From the NCBI RefSeq assembly GCF_000970675.1, contig NZ_LAJA01000011.1, forward strand, positions 1 to 64,000: 64,000 nucleotides of DNA, in the 5' to 3' direction. A program made the translations under genes and the position numbers. Under the pieces are notes generated by a model. It was not told the origin of the DNA. It saw nothing but the letters and a program-made list of their open reading frames with translations, and did not search any database. Source of the DNA: Domibacillus tundrae. GTDB lineage: Bacteria; Bacillota; Bacilli; Bacillales; Domibacillaceae. This document shows, in pieces, positions 36,635-46,701 of the stretch. Each line of letters opens with the position of its first letter. Position 1 is the first letter of the stretch.

Positions 36635-38043
36635 ATGAAGAGTGTGGCGTATTCGGTGTCTTTGGCCACGAAAACGCATCACAAATCACCTACTATGGCC
36701 TTCAAAGCTTACAACACCGTGGACAAGAAGGTGCCGGCGTCGTCATGAGCGACGGCGAGCGCCTCCGTGGTCATAAAGGCGAAGGACTTGTCACGGAAAT
36801 TTTCAATCAGGATATCGTGAACGGATTGACAGGATCAGCAGCAATTGGACACGTCCGCTATCAGACAGCAGGAGGCGGCGGCTATCAAAACGTACAGCCG
36901 CTTCTTTTCCACTTTCAAACCGGGAGCCTCGCGCTTGCGCATAATGGCAACCTTGTAAATGCAACATCTCTCAAGCGTGAGCTTGAAGCACAGGGAAGTA
37001 TTTTTCAAACGACATCTGACACGGAAGTGCTGGCGCATTTAATTCGCCGCAGCAGCTACGGATCGATGAAAGACCGTTTGAAAACAGCCCTGTCAATGGT
37101 CAAAGGGGCATACGCATTTTTGATCATGACTGAAAATGAAATGCACGTGGCACTTGATCCACAGGGGCTTCGTCCACTTTCAATTGGCAAGCTTGGCAAT
37201 GCCTATGTGGTCGCGTCAGAAACGTGCGCCTTTGACATTATCGGAGCTGAATTTTTACGCGACGTAGAACCGGGCGAATTGATTACGATTAATGACAGCG
37301 GTCTTCATTCAGAGCAATTTGCGGCTGGTGTCAGCGACGCGATGTGCACAATGGAGTATGTTTATTTTTCCCGTCCGGACAGTGACATTCATGGCATTAA
37401 CGTTCACAGCGCCCGTAAGCGTCTCGGCAAAATGCTCGCAAAAGAAGTGGATTCGGCTGTCTTGGAAGCAGACGTTGTCACAGGTGTACCGGATTCGAGT
37501 ATTTCTGCTGCGATCGGTTTTGCGGAAGCAACGGGTATTCCGTACGAATTAGGCTTAATTAAAAATCGGTATGTCGGCCGGACGTTTATTCAGCCATCCC
37601 AGTCGCTTCGTGAACAAGGGGTGAAGATGAAGCTTTCTCCTGTTCGGGGTGTTATTGAAGGGAAAAAAGTAGTGATGGTGGACGATTCAATCGTTCGCGG
37701 CACGACGAGCAGACGAATTGTTACGATGCTAAAAGAAGCCGGAGCGAAGGAAGTCCATGTTGTGATCAGTTCGCCGGCGATTAAGCATCCGTGTTTTTAC
37801 GGCATTGATACATCTGAAAAAGGTGAATTGATTGCCGCTCACCATACAAATGAAGAATTACGTGAATTAATTGGTGCTGACTCATTAACGTATTTGAGCG
37901 CAGAAGGCACGATCGAAGCTATTAACCACCGCAAAGGCGCCCTCGGCGAATGCGGACAATGCATGGCTTGTTTTACAGGAGAATATCCAACGGAAATATT
38001 CCCGGATACACAGCATCCGCATGACAAAGAAATCATGTGCTAA
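36610..38043 (+). CDS. purF: Glutamine PRPP amidotransferase
   Basis: This 477-residue enzyme catalyses the first committed step of purine synthesis. It has a propeptide of 11 residues before Cys12 (EECGVFGV), which becomes the catalytic N-terminus after cleavage. The PRPP site [14 protein letters not shown] is clear, and C-terminal cysteines ([18 protein letters not shown]) fit the iron-sulfur cluster of the Bacillus type. It starts inside purL behind AAAGGAG. Confidence 0.97.
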   Translation: MLAELRGLNEECGVFGVFGHENASQITYYGLQSLQHRGQEGAGVVMSDGERLRGHKGEGLVTEIFNQDIVNGLTGSAAIGHVRYQTAGGGGYQNVQPLLFHFQTGSLALAHNGNLVNATSLKRELEAQGSIFQTTSDTEVLAHLIRRSSYGSMKDRLKTALSMVKGAYAFLIMTENEMHVALDPQGLRPLSIGKLGNAYVVASETCAFDIIGAEFLRDVEPGELITINDSGLHSEQFAAGVSDAMCTMEYVYFSRPDSDIHGINVHSARKRLGKMLAKEVDSAVLEADVVTGVPDSSISAAIGFAEATGIPYELGLIKNRYVGRTFIQPSQSLREQGVKMKLSPVRGVIEGKKVVMVDDSIVRGTTSRRIVTMLKEAGAKEVHVVISSPAIKHPCFYGIDTSEKGELIAAHHTNEELRELIGADSLTYLSAEGTIEAINHRKGALGECGQCMACFTGEYPTEIFPDTQHPHDKEIMC

Positions 38044-38061
38044 CGTTGAGGAGGAACTAAA

Positions 38062-39087
38062 ATGGCAAAGTCGTATGAAGCAGCCGGTGTCAACATCGAA
38101 GCGGGATACGAAGCGGTTGAACGAATGAAAAAACATGTAGAACGGACGAAGCGGGCCGGTGTGATGGGAGCGCTTGGCAGCTTCGGAGGCATGTTTGATC
38201 TGTCCTCTTTAAATTTAAAAGAACCAGTTCTTGTGTCGGGAACAGACGGCGTCGGCACAAAGCTGAAGCTTGCATTTATGATGGACAAGCATGACACAAT
38301 TGGCGTTGACTGTGTGGCAATGTGTGTGAATGATGTAATCGTCCAAGGAGCAGAACCGCTGTTTTTCCTTGATTACATTGCATGCGGAAAAGCGGTGCCG
38401 GAAAAAATTGAGCAAATCGTCAAAGGTGTGGCGGACGGCTGCGAGCAGGCAGGCTGCGCCTTAATCGGCGGCGAGACAGCTGAAATGCCAGGCCTCTATG
38501 ACGAAGAAGAATACGACATGGCCGGTTTCACTGTTGGCGCTGTTGAAAAAAGCGCAGTTGTGACAGGTGATGATGTGAAAGAAGGCGACGTGCTGATCGG
38601 TCTTGCGTCAAGCGGCATTCACAGCAACGGCTATTCACTCGTCCGCCAGATTTTCTTTGAAAAGCATAATCTCGCTGTTGATGCACAAGTAGAGGGCCTT
38701 TCTATTCCACTTGGTCAGGCATTAATTGAACCGACGCGTATTTATGTGAAGCCGGTTCTCTCTGCTTTGAAAAAAGCGAAGGTCAATGGCATGGCGCACA
38801 TTACAGGCGGCGGCTTTGTTGAAAATATTCCACGCGCATTGCCAGCAGGACTTGGTGCAACGATTGAAGAAGGGTCGTGGCCTGTTCCGGACATTTTCAA
38901 TGTACTTGAAACATACGGTGAACTGGATCGTCAGGAAATGTACAACATTTTCAACATGGGCATCGGATTCGTATTGATCGTGCCAAAAGAAGAAGAAGCA
39001 AATGTAAAAGCAGCACTCCAAGAAGCCGGCGAAAAAGCGTACACAATCGGACGCGTATCGAACGGCGAAGGAGTTACAGTTCAATGA
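38062..39087 (+). CDS. purM: AIR synthetase
   Basis: This 341-residue enzyme closes the imidazole ring of AIR using [39 protein letters not shown], and [13 protein letters not shown] are characteristic. GAGGAGG precedes the ATG. It overlaps purN by four bases. Confidence 0.97.
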   Translation: MAKSYEAAGVNIEAGYEAVERMKKHVERTKRAGVMGALGSFGGMFDLSSLNLKEPVLVSGTDGVGTKLKLAFMMDKHDTIGVDCVAMCVNDVIVQGAEPLFFLDYIACGKAVPEKIEQIVKGVADGCEQAGCALIGGETAEMPGLYDEEEYDMAGFTVGAVEKSAVVTGDDVKEGDVLIGLASSGIHSNGYSLVRQIFFEKHNLAVDAQVEGLSIPLGQALIEPTRIYVKPVLSALKKAKVNGMAHITGGGFVENIPRALPAGLGATIEEGSWPVPDIFNVLETYGELDRQEMYNIFNMGIGFVLIVPKEEEANVKAALQEAGEKAYTIGRVSNGEGVTVQ

Positions 39088-39668
39088 CGAAAATTGCCTT
39101 GTTTGCATCCGGCAGCGGAAGCAACGTGCAGGCAATTGCTGAGGCGGTGGCAGCAGGACAGGTTCCTGCTGAAATCGCCTTGCTCGTCTGCGATAAACCG
39201 GATGCGTACGTGCTGCAGCGGGCAGAAGCATTCGACATCCCGGCATTTTCTTTCCAGCCGAAGCAATATGAATCGAAAGAAGCATTCGAAAGTGAAATTG
39301 TGGCCCGTTTGCAGGCGGCCGGAGTAGAATTTATTTTTCTAGCCGGCTATATGCGTTTAATAGGTCCAGTTTTATTAAGTGCGTACCGGAACCGGATCGT
39401 AAACATTCACCCGTCGCTACTCCCGGCTTTCCCGGGAAAAGATGCAATTGGACAAGCATTTGACGCTGGGGTGAAAATTTCCGGTGTGACCGTTCATTTC
39501 GTTGATGAGGGCATGGATACCGGTGCGATCATTGACCAGGAATGTGTGCGGATTGAAGAAGGCATGACATGCGAAGGTCTGCAAGAAGCCATACAGCACA
39601 TTGAGCATAGTCTTTACCCGAACATGATTACAAAACTTTTGAACGGAAACAGGGAGGAACAGAACTGA
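39084..39668 (+). CDS. purN: GAR transformylase (folate-dependent)
   Basis: This 194-residue enzyme formylates GAR with 10-formyltetrahydrofolate. [16 protein letters not shown] starts the Rossmann fold; the active site has [15 protein letters not shown] and the Asp in [11 protein letters not shown]. It is coupled to purM at its start and to purH by one shared base. Confidence 0.96.
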   Translation: MTKIALFASGSGSNVQAIAEAVAAGQVPAEIALLVCDKPDAYVLQRAEAFDIPAFSFQPKQYESKEAFESEIVARLQAAGVEFIFLAGYMRLIGPVLLSAYRNRIVNIHPSLLPAFPGKDAIGQAFDAGVKISGVTVHFVDEGMDTGAIIDQECVRIEEGMTCEGLQEAIQHIEHSLYPNMITKLLNGNREEQN

Positions 39669-41203
39669 TGACTAAACGCGCATTGATCAGCGTATCAGAC
39701 AAAAACGGCGTCACGGATTTTGCAAGAGAAATCGCGGCGCTTGGCTACGAAATTGTCTCAACAGGCGGAACGAAAAAAATGCTTTCAGAAGCCGGTGTGC
39801 CGGTAAAAGGCGTAACGGATGTAACGGGATTCCCGGAAATTTTGGAAGGCCGCGTTAAAACATTAAACCCGTACATTCATGGCGGCTTGCTTGCAAAGCA
39901 CGGAGAACCGGATCATCAAAAACAGTTGGACGAGCATAACATTCAGCCGATCGATATCGTTTGTGTAAACCTGTATCCGTTCCAGCAGACGATTGCAAAG
40001 CCGGATGTCACTACAGAAGACGCGATTGAAAACATTGATATTGGCGGACCGGCGATGCTTCGGGCGTCAGCGAAAAATCATGAATATGTTACTGTAATCG
40101 TCGATGCAGGCGACTACGATCAAGTGCTTTCGGAATTAAAAGGCGATGGCAAAACGACACTTGAAACACGCCGCAAGCTTGCTGCAAAAGTATTCCGTCA
40201 TACAGCAGCGTATGATGCGATGATCGCCGGCTTTATGACCGATCTTACAGGTGAAGAAAATCCGGAAAAACTAACGGTCACATATGAATTGAAGCAAAGC
40301 TTGCGCTACGGTGAGAACCCTCATCAAAAAGCAGCTTTTTACACACAGCCGCTTGGTTCCACGTTCTCTGTGGCACAGGCTGAGCAGCTTCACGGCAAAG
40401 AGCTTTCATACAATAACATTCGCGACACAGATGCAGCCCTTCAAATTGTCAAAGAATTTGAAGAGCCGGCTGCAGTTGCCGTTAAACATATGAATCCTTG
40501 CGGTGTGGGTGCAGGAGCAACGATCGAAGAAGCTTATGCACGGGCATATGAAGCGGATCCAACGTCGATTTTTGGCGGCATTGTTGCGTTGAACCGTCCT
40601 GTTTCAAAAGAGCTTGCCGAAAAACTGCATGAAATTTTCCTTGAAATCATTGTGGCGCCTTCTTTTGATGAAGAAGCAATTGACGTTCTTTCTAAAAAGA
40701 AAAACATTCGTCTATTAACGCTTGATTTTGCTAACGGCAAAAAAGGTGAAAAAGTATTTACATCTGTTGAAGGTGGGCTTCTTTCACAGGATCTTGATGA
40801 ATTGTCTTTAGCGGATGCTGACGTGAAAGTAGCGACAAAGCGCGAACCAACTGAAGAAGAGTGGACAGCGCTTAAACTTGGCTGGAAAGTGGTAAAACAC
40901 GTTAAATCAAATGCAATTGTTGTAACAGATGATAAAATGACACTTGGTGTTGGGGCCGGCCAAATGAATCGCGTTGGTGCGGCAAAAATTGCGCTTGAGC
41001 AAGCGGGTGAAAAAGCAAAAGGAGCAGCGCTTGCATCTGATGCATTCTTCCCGATGGATGATACGGTTGAAGCGGCAGCGAAAGCGGGCATTACAGCGAT
41101 CATTCAGCCAGGCGGATCGATTAAAGATGAAGATTCGATTAAAAAAGCCGATGAATACGGCATTGCGATGGTCTTAACCGGCATCAGACATTTTAAACAT
41201 TAA
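39668..41203 (+). CDS. purH: AICAR transformylase / IMP cyclohydrolase
   Basis: This 511-residue bifunctional enzyme makes the last two steps to IMP. The N-terminal MGS-like cyclohydrolase domain begins [15 protein letters not shown] and has STGGTKKML; the transformylase domain includes [14 protein letters not shown] and the PCGVGAG loop. It starts on the last base of the purN stop (TGATG). Confidence 0.97.
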   Translation: MTKRALISVSDKNGVTDFAREIAALGYEIVSTGGTKKMLSEAGVPVKGVTDVTGFPEILEGRVKTLNPYIHGGLLAKHGEPDHQKQLDEHNIQPIDIVCVNLYPFQQTIAKPDVTTEDAIENIDIGGPAMLRASAKNHEYVTVIVDAGDYDQVLSELKGDGKTTLETRRKLAAKVFRHTAAYDAMIAGFMTDLTGEENPEKLTVTYELKQSLRYGENPHQKAAFYTQPLGSTFSVAQAEQLHGKELSYNNIRDTDAALQIVKEFEEPAAVAVKHMNPCGVGAGATIEEAYARAYEADPTSIFGGIVALNRPVSKELAEKLHEIFLEIIVAPSFDEEAIDVLSKKKNIRLLTLDFANGKKGEKVFTSVEGGLLSQDLDELSLADADVKVATKREPTEEEWTALKLGWKVVKHVKSNAIVVTDDKMTLGVGAGQMNRVGAAKIALEQAGEKAKGAALASDAFFPMDDTVEAAAKAGITAIIQPGGSIKDEDSIKKADEYGIAMVLTGIRHFKH

Positions 41204-41218
41204 GAGGGGGGCTTATCC

Positions 41219-42484
41219 ATGAACGTACTAGTAGTTGGACGCGGTGGACGCGAACACGCAATTTGCAAAAAAGTGGCGGAAAGCCCGCTCGTTGAAAACG
41301 TCTTTTGCGCGCCGGGAAATGCCGGCATCGGCCGCGATGCAAGCATTGTGAACATTGATGAAATGAACTTTGCGGACATTGCCTCTTTTGCGAAAGAGCA
41401 AAACGTTGGTCTTGTGATCATCGGTCCTGAAAATCCACTTTCTGCTGGTATCACGGATTATCTGGAGCAAGAAGGCTTAAAAGTATTTGGTCCGAAACAA
41501 AACGCAGCTATTTTAGAAGGCAGCAAATCTTTCTCAAAAATGATGATGGAAAAGTACAACATTCCAACAGCCCGCTACCAGTCGTTTGAAGACTATGATG
41601 CAGCGAAAGCATACATTGAGCAAGAAGGCGCGCCGATCGTATTGAAAGCGGACGGTCTGGCAGCTGGAAAAGGCGTTACCGTTGCGATGACGCTTGAAGA
41701 AGCACTTGCGTCTCTTGATGACATGATGCTCGATAAAAAATTCGGTGATGCATCTGCCCGTGTGGTCGTGGAGCAATATTTGCAGGGAGAAGAATATTCT
41801 CTTATGGCATTTGTACATGGTGAAAACGTCTATCCGATGGAAGCGGCGCAGGATCATAAGCGCGCGTTTGACAATGATGAAGGCCCGAACACTGGCGGTA
41901 TGGGTGCGTATTCACCGGTGCCGCACATTTCGCAGGCGATTAACGACCAATCCGTTGAAGACATTATCCGTCCAATCGCAAAAGGCATGGTTGTGGAAGG
42001 ACGTTCGTTTACAGGGATCGTTTTCGCTGGTTTAATGCTGACAGAAGAAGGACCAAAAACGATCGAATTTAATGCCCGTTTTGGTGATCCAGAAACGCAG
42101 GTTGTCCTGCCACGGTTGGAAAATGATCTCGTTCAAGTGATGCTGGACGTGCTTGACGGCAAAGATCCAGAACTGACATGGAAAGACGAGTCGGTTCTTG
42201 GCATCGTTTTGGCAGCAAAAGGCTACCCGGAAGCATATGAAAAAGGCCATGAACTAAAAGGGCTTGATGCGATTGATGCCGGGTCTGTTATTCATGCGGG
42301 CACGTATTCAGACACGGATGTGATTCGCGCAAATGGCGGTCGTGTTCTGCTTGTAACAGGAAGCGGATCAAATCCAACAGAAGCGCAGAAGCATGCGTAC
42401 GAAAAGATGCAGCATGTCGATACGGAACACTTCTTTTTCCGCAGCGATATCGGCAGCCGTGCGATTGCGAAAGCTGGTTTGTAA
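41219..42484 (+). CDS. purD: GAR synthetase
   Basis: This 421-residue ATP-grasp ligase joins phosphoribosylamine and glycine. NVLVVGRGGREHAI is the diagnostic start; LKADGLAAGKGV and NTGGMGAYSPVP are ATP-grasp parts, and NARFGDPETQ the metal site. It is the last gene of the pur operon, followed by a hairpin. Confidence 0.97.
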   Translation: MNVLVVGRGGREHAICKKVAESPLVENVFCAPGNAGIGRDASIVNIDEMNFADIASFAKEQNVGLVIIGPENPLSAGITDYLEQEGLKVFGPKQNAAILEGSKSFSKMMMEKYNIPTARYQSFEDYDAAKAYIEQEGAPIVLKADGLAAGKGVTVAMTLEEALASLDDMMLDKKFGDASARVVVEQYLQGEEYSLMAFVHGENVYPMEAAQDHKRAFDNDEGPNTGGMGAYSPVPHISQAINDQSVEDIIRPIAKGMVVEGRSFTGIVFAGLMLTEEGPKTIEFNARFGDPETQVVLPRLENDLVQVMLDVLDGKDPELTWKDESVLGIVLAAKGYPEAYEKGHELKGLDAIDAGSVIHAGTYSDTDVIRANGGRVLLVTGSGSNPTEAQKHAYEKMQHVDTEHFFFRSDIGSRAIAKAGL

Positions 42485-42490
42485 GAAGGA

Positions 42491-42519
42491 AGAGGCTGTC
42501 TCATCATGAGGCAGCCTCT
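42491..42519 (+). terminator. Hairpin after purD
   Basis: A nearly perfect stem AGAGGCTG-T-CTCAT pairs with ATGAG-G-CAGCCTCT. The T-run after it is short and interrupted (TTTGATT), so termination may be partial. Confidence 0.65.
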
Positions 42520-42758
42520 TTGATTATAACGGCTCAAGCTGTGCAAATTACGTTATTTGTTTTGCTTTAATTGGGACATGAATAAATTCCTATTTTTCAA
42601 TTTGTCCCGAAAATCAGACTAATGCAAGTTTCTCGCCAAAAGTTCGAACTTTTTTCACAAAATCAACTATTCTTTAGTGCGTTATTAGTACGATATATGT
42701 TACGATGAATAAAATTACATAAATTGAAAGCGATATCATTTTGAGAGGAACGATTGTA
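42520..42758 (+). promoter_or_regulatory. AT-rich leader before yerA
   Basis: No gene is present. It contains the 16-bp palindrome AAAAGTTCGAACTTTT (42638-42653), whose centre holds both GTTCG and CGAAC, the cores of PurR boxes, but without the 29-base spacing seen at purE and pbuG. A likely promoter lies near 42690-42720 but boxes are not clear. Confidence 0.35.
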
Positions 42759-44495
42759 ATGTCTGATATAAAACATAAATGGAAAAATAAACAAATACGC
42801 GACCAGATTGCTGTTATTGACCGAAAAAAATCACCCACGCTTGTTTTGAAAAATGCCCGCTATCTTCATTCAGCACTGAAGCGGTGGCTGACAGGGAACA
42901 TTTGGATATATGAAAACCGCATCGTGTACATTGGCAGTGCAATGCCTCGATCAGCTGATGAAATTTATGATTGCACCGGTAAAACAGTTGTACCCGGGTA
43001 CATAGAGCCGCACGTCCACCCGTTTATGCTGTATAATCCTAAGACGTTTGCGGAATATGCTGCAAAACGCGGAACAACTACCCTGGTTAATGATAACTTA
43101 ATGATGTTGCTGGCACTCGAAAAAAAGAAAGCGTTTTCCTTAATAGAAGAATTAAACAAGCAGCCAGTATCGATGTACTGGTGGTGCCGGTACGATGCTC
43201 AGACAGAACTGGACAATGAAGATGAGATATTAGGGAACGGCACAATAAATTCTTGGCTGGAAAATGAAAATGTCCTTCAGGGCGGTGAATTAACAAGCTG
43301 GCCAAAGCTGTTGGACGGTGACGATATGATACTGTACTGGATGCAGGAAACGAGAGGAATGAAAAAACGGATTGAAGGGCATTTTCCTGGAGCTTCTGAA
43401 AGAACATTGGCAAAAATGGCTTTATTCGGGGCGGATGGCGATCATGAGTCTATGACAGGAGAAGATGTTAGAAGACGGCTTATGAATGGAATGATGGTGA
43501 CGCTCCGACATTCATCAATTCGTCCGGATTTAGAAAAACTTCTGACAGAGATGAAAGAGATGGATCTTGATCAATATGACATGATGATGTTTACAACGGA
43601 CGGATCATCTCCGGCTTTTTATGTAGATGGCATTATTGATAAAATGATCCAGATAGCCATTAATCATGGCGTTCCGCCGATTGATGCGTATCATATGGCT
43701 TCTTATAATGCGGCCCGCTACTATCGAATGGAACATTTGCATGGTATGATCGCACCGGGGCGCATAGCCAGTGTTAATATTTTAACGGATGAATTTCATC
43801 CGAATCCGGAAGCCGTCGTCTCTAATGGCATATGGGTTAAAAAGAATGAAATGGATACGGATCCTTTTCCTGATGTAAATTGGCAGATGTTTGGTCATTC
43901 GAAAATGCAATTTAATTGGAATTTGATTGAAGATGATTTACAATTTTCGATGCCATTCGGAATTGAGATGGTGAATAACGTCATTACAAAACCGTGCAAA
44001 GTCATAAAAGATGTAGCGGGCGAGCATTTCTACATGGATGACGACCAAAATTATCTTGTGCTTCTTGATTATGAAGGAGAATGGCGTGTTAATACAACGA
44101 TTAAAGGATTTGCGACCGATATACAAGGGTTTGCGTCTTCGTTTTCCAGCACGGAGGACATTCTTTTGATCGGCTCATCTAAAATAGAAATGCGCCGTGC
44201 ATTTGAGCGAATGCAGGAACTTGGCGGCGGCATTGTGCTTGCGGAAAATGGGGAAGTTATCCACGAAATCCCGCTTCCGTTATCAGGAATTATGTCCGAT
44301 CAGCCCTTCGAGGTTGTTGTCGAACAGGAGTTAAAACTAAGAGAATTGCTGTCGGAGCGCGGTTATCGATACGAGGACCCTATTTATTCTTTGCTGTTTT
44401 TAACATCTACCCATTTGCCTTATATCAGGATTACATCGCGAGGGATGTATGACGTCATGAAGAAAACGGTACTCTTTCCGACGATAATGCGTTAA
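42759..44495 (+). CDS. yerA: Putative adenine deaminase-like amidohydrolase YerA
   Basis: This 578-residue protein is of the adenine deaminase branch of metal-dependent amidohydrolases. The metal-binding PGYIEPHVHPF is intact; HHG-type second site is less clear (RHSSIRPDLEKLL); a later DGSSP corresponds to the catalytic Asp region. It matches B. subtilis YerA in length and place; activity of YerA is not established. An open frame starts at 42741, but GAGAGGA lies in it, right before ATG 42759. Confidence 0.83.
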   Translation: MSDIKHKWKNKQIRDQIAVIDRKKSPTLVLKNARYLHSALKRWLTGNIWIYENRIVYIGSAMPRSADEIYDCTGKTVVPGYIEPHVHPFMLYNPKTFAEYAAKRGTTTLVNDNLMMLLALEKKKAFSLIEELNKQPVSMYWWCRYDAQTELDNEDEILGNGTINSWLENENVLQGGELTSWPKLLDGDDMILYWMQETRGMKKRIEGHFPGASERTLAKMALFGADGDHESMTGEDVRRRLMNGMMVTLRHSSIRPDLEKLLTEMKEMDLDQYDMMMFTTDGSSPAFYVDGIIDKMIQIAINHGVPPIDAYHMASYNAARYYRMEHLHGMIAPGRIASVNILTDEFHPNPEAVVSNGIWVKKNEMDTDPFPDVNWQMFGHSKMQFNWNLIEDDLQFSMPFGIEMVNNVITKPCKVIKDVAGEHFYMDDDQNYLVLLDYEGEWRVNTTIKGFATDIQGFASSFSSTEDILLIGSSKIEMRRAFERMQELGGGIVLAENGEVIHEIPLPLSGIMSDQPFEVVVEQELKLRELLSERGYRYEDPIYSLLFLTSTHLPYIRITSRGMYDVMKKTVLFPTIMR

Positions 44496-44529
44496 AATAG
44501 TAAAGTAAAACTATTTTCGGAGTGTCGAT

Positions 44530-45507
44530 ATGAGAAAAAAATGGATGGCAATGGCCACAGCGGCCATTTTGATCAGCGGCTGTGCAAGTGCTGAGCCTGC
44601 CAATACAAATGTACAAAGAAACGAAATCAACCCTTTAACTGGTGTGGAGTCATCTGATACAGAACATCGGACCATGGCAGTTGTCGTCAGCAATCATCCT
44701 TTCGCCCGTCCGCAAACGGCTCTTGATGAAGCAGACATGGTCTATGAAGTTTTAACAGAAGGCGGGATTACCCGCTTTTTAGCGCTTTATCAAAGCGAAT
44801 ATCCGGACAAAATTGGACCGGTCCGCAGTGCACGTGATTATTTTATTGATCTTGCAGAAGGGTATAATGCGTTATTTTTAGCTCACGGCTACAGTCCGGA
44901 GGCGCAGGAAATTCTTTTGTCTGGTGAAATCGATCAGCTAAATGGCATCCAGTATGACGGAGATGTCTTTAAGCGGGACAGCTCACGGAAAGCGCCTCAT
45001 AACTCGTATGTGGATGTTGAAGAAGCGTTGGATATGGCGGAACAAAAAGGCTACAGCCTGGACAAAGCACCATCGCGTCTTTCATTTTTATCAAATAAAG
45101 AAAAAATGTCACTGACCGGTGAGCCCGCTGCCGCGTTTTCGATTCGTCCGTCTTCAAATGACTTGTTTGAATCGGCGTATGAGTTTGATGGCGATTCCTA
45201 TCATCGATCCATTGGCGGCACAGATATAGAGGCGGACAATATTTTTATTATCGAAGCGGACCATCGCGTTGTCGATGCTAAAGGGCGTCTGGATATTGAT
45301 TTGAAGTCCGGTGGTGACGCATTTCTTATTCAGGACGGCGTGTTGAATTTGGTGAGGTGGCGTAATCAAAACGGTCGAATTATTCCATACACAGAAAATG
45401 GTGCAGCATTTGTGCCAGGCAAAACGTGGATTCATGTCGTGCCGGCATCAAGAGGGTTAAACAAAGCAGTTAATGTGGAAATAGACGGTGAAGGGAATGG
45501 AAGCTGA
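44530..45507 (+). CDS. yerB: DUF3048 lipoprotein YerB
   Basis: This 325-residue lipoprotein has a signal peptide with lipobox LISGC (Cys18). The DUF3048 domain includes ARPQTALDEADMVYEVLTEGGITRF and IGPVRSARDYFIDLA. Function is unknown. It lies between yerA and yerC as in B. subtilis. CGGAG precedes the ATG. Confidence 0.87.
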   Translation: MRKKWMAMATAAILISGCASAEPANTNVQRNEINPLTGVESSDTEHRTMAVVVSNHPFARPQTALDEADMVYEVLTEGGITRFLALYQSEYPDKIGPVRSARDYFIDLAEGYNALFLAHGYSPEAQEILLSGEIDQLNGIQYDGDVFKRDSSRKAPHNSYVDVEEALDMAEQKGYSLDKAPSRLSFLSNKEKMSLTGEPAAAFSIRPSSNDLFESAYEFDGDSYHRSIGGTDIEADNIFIIEADHRVVDAKGRLDIDLKSGGDAFLIQDGVLNLVRWRNQNGRIIPYTENGAAFVPGKTWIHVVPASRGLNKAVNVEIDGEGNGS

Positions 45508-45509
45508 TT

Positions 45510-45809
45510 ATGCAAATAGATAAATTGCGCGGAAAAGGGCTGGACCAGCTTTTTCAGGCAGTCCTCTCATTAAAAGACATGGAAGAATGCTATCGGTTTT
45601 TCGATGATTTATGCACCGTGAATGAAATTCAGTCACTGGCCCAGCGGCTTGAAGTGGCACGTATGCTTCAAGACGGCAAAACGTATCATAAAATTGAAAC
45701 AGAAACCGGCGCGTCGACCGCCACAATCTCCCGCGTTAAACGATGCTTAAATTACGGAAACGACGGCTACGAATTTGTGCTGAAGCGTGTTCATAATAAA
45801 GAAGAATAA
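45510..45809 (+). CDS. yerC: TrpR-like DNA-binding protein YerC
   Basis: This 99-residue helical protein of the YerC/TrpR superfamily has the recognition part TYHKIETETGASTATISRVKRCL. It probably binds DNA; its targets are unknown here. It starts two bases after yerB and ends before a terminator. Confidence 0.88.
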   Translation: MQIDKLRGKGLDQLFQAVLSLKDMEECYRFFDDLCTVNEIQSLAQRLEVARMLQDGKTYHKIETETGASTATISRVKRCLNYGNDGYEFVLKRVHNKEE

Positions 45810-45810
45810 G

Positions 45811-45846
45811 AAAAAAGCAGTCTCTTTAGCAGAGCTGCTTTTTTCT
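45811..45846 (+). terminator. Terminator after yerC
   Basis: AAAAAAGCAG-T-CTCT pairs with AGAG-CTGCTTTTTT around TTAGC. It splits the yerABC unit from pcrB. Confidence 0.8.
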
Positions 45847-45905
45847 TTGTTTTCACAAGCTGCTGTTTACGTTCAGAATGGAATGATCACATGCGCGCTG
45901 AACGA

Positions 45906-45934
45906 ATGAACCAGGGTCGGTTTCGTGATATAAT
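45906..45934 (+). promoter_or_regulatory. Probable promoter of pcrB-pcrA-ligA-camS
   Basis: A good -10 TATAAT (45929-45934) is 36 bases upstream of pcrB. The -35, ATGAAC at 17 bases, is weak. Confidence 0.5.
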
Positions 45935-45969
45935 ACGAAGTTGTAATTGAATGATTGGAGGCATCCTGC

Positions 45970-46668
45970 ATGTATGATGTTCGCGAATGGCGGCATGTGT
46001 TTAAATTAGATCCGAATAAAGAAATAGATGATGAATTGCTTGAGCGTGTGTGCGAGTCTGGAACAGATGCAATTGTGGTAGGCGGTTCAGACGGTGTGAC
46101 GCTTGATAATGTGCTGGAATTAATGGTTCGCGTACGGCGGTTTCCGCTTCCGTGTGTGTTGGAAGTCTCTTCTCTTGAGATGGTGACACCGGGTTTTGAT
46201 TTATATTTTATCCCGGCCGTTCTGAATACAACAGAAGCAGACTGGATTACCGGTCTTCATTTTGAAGCAATGAAAGAATATGGGGAGCTTATGAATCCGG
46301 ATGAACTGGTTGTGGAAGGGTATTGTATCGCAAACCCTGAATGCAAGGCGGCGAAACTGACCGGTGCTTTGAAAAAACCGGAGGCGGAGGATATCTCAGC
46401 TTATGCACGATTGGCCGGTCACTTATGGAAGCTGCCAATTTTTTATTTAGAGTACAGCGGCATGTATGGCGACGTAAAAGCTGTCCAAAAAGCAGCGGAT
46501 ATATTATCGGAAACAAAGACGACGTTTTTCTATGGAGGCGGCATTAAAACGGCTGAACAGGCGAAAGAGATGGGGCAGTACGCCAATGTCGTTGTGGTTG
46601 GCAATGCCATATATGATTTTCCAGAAGAAGCATTAAAAACCGTTACAGCGGTAAAAAATAGTGTATAA
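45970..46668 (+). CDS. pcrB: Heptaprenylglyceryl phosphate synthase
   Basis: This 232-residue TIM-barrel prenyltransferase makes heptaprenylglyceryl phosphate from glycerol-1-phosphate. WRHVFKLDPNK, IVVGGSDGVTLDNVLE, YLEYSGMYGD, FYGGGIKT and VVVGNAIYD are the phosphate-binding loops. TTGGAGG lies in front of ATG 45970, inside a longer frame that starts at 45955. Confidence 0.95.
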   Translation: MYDVREWRHVFKLDPNKEIDDELLERVCESGTDAIVVGGSDGVTLDNVLELMVRVRRFPLPCVLEVSSLEMVTPGFDLYFIPAVLNTTEADWITGLHFEAMKEYGELMNPDELVVEGYCIANPECKAAKLTGALKKPEAEDISAYARLAGHLWKLPIFYLEYSGMYGDVKAVQKAADILSETKTTFFYGGGIKTAEQAKEMGQYANVVVVGNAIYDFPEEALKTVTAVKNSV

Positions 46669-46701
46669 TAAAGAACAAATGTTCCGAATGGTGGTGGCAG
46701 A

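Noticed and set aside
38722-39285. 187-codon minus-strand frame across purM and purN
   Set aside because: Antisense to two firmly identified genes; Cys/Arg-rich composition typical of shadow frames.
40534-41103. 189-codon minus-strand frame in purH
   Set aside because: Serine-rich antisense shadow of a conserved gene.
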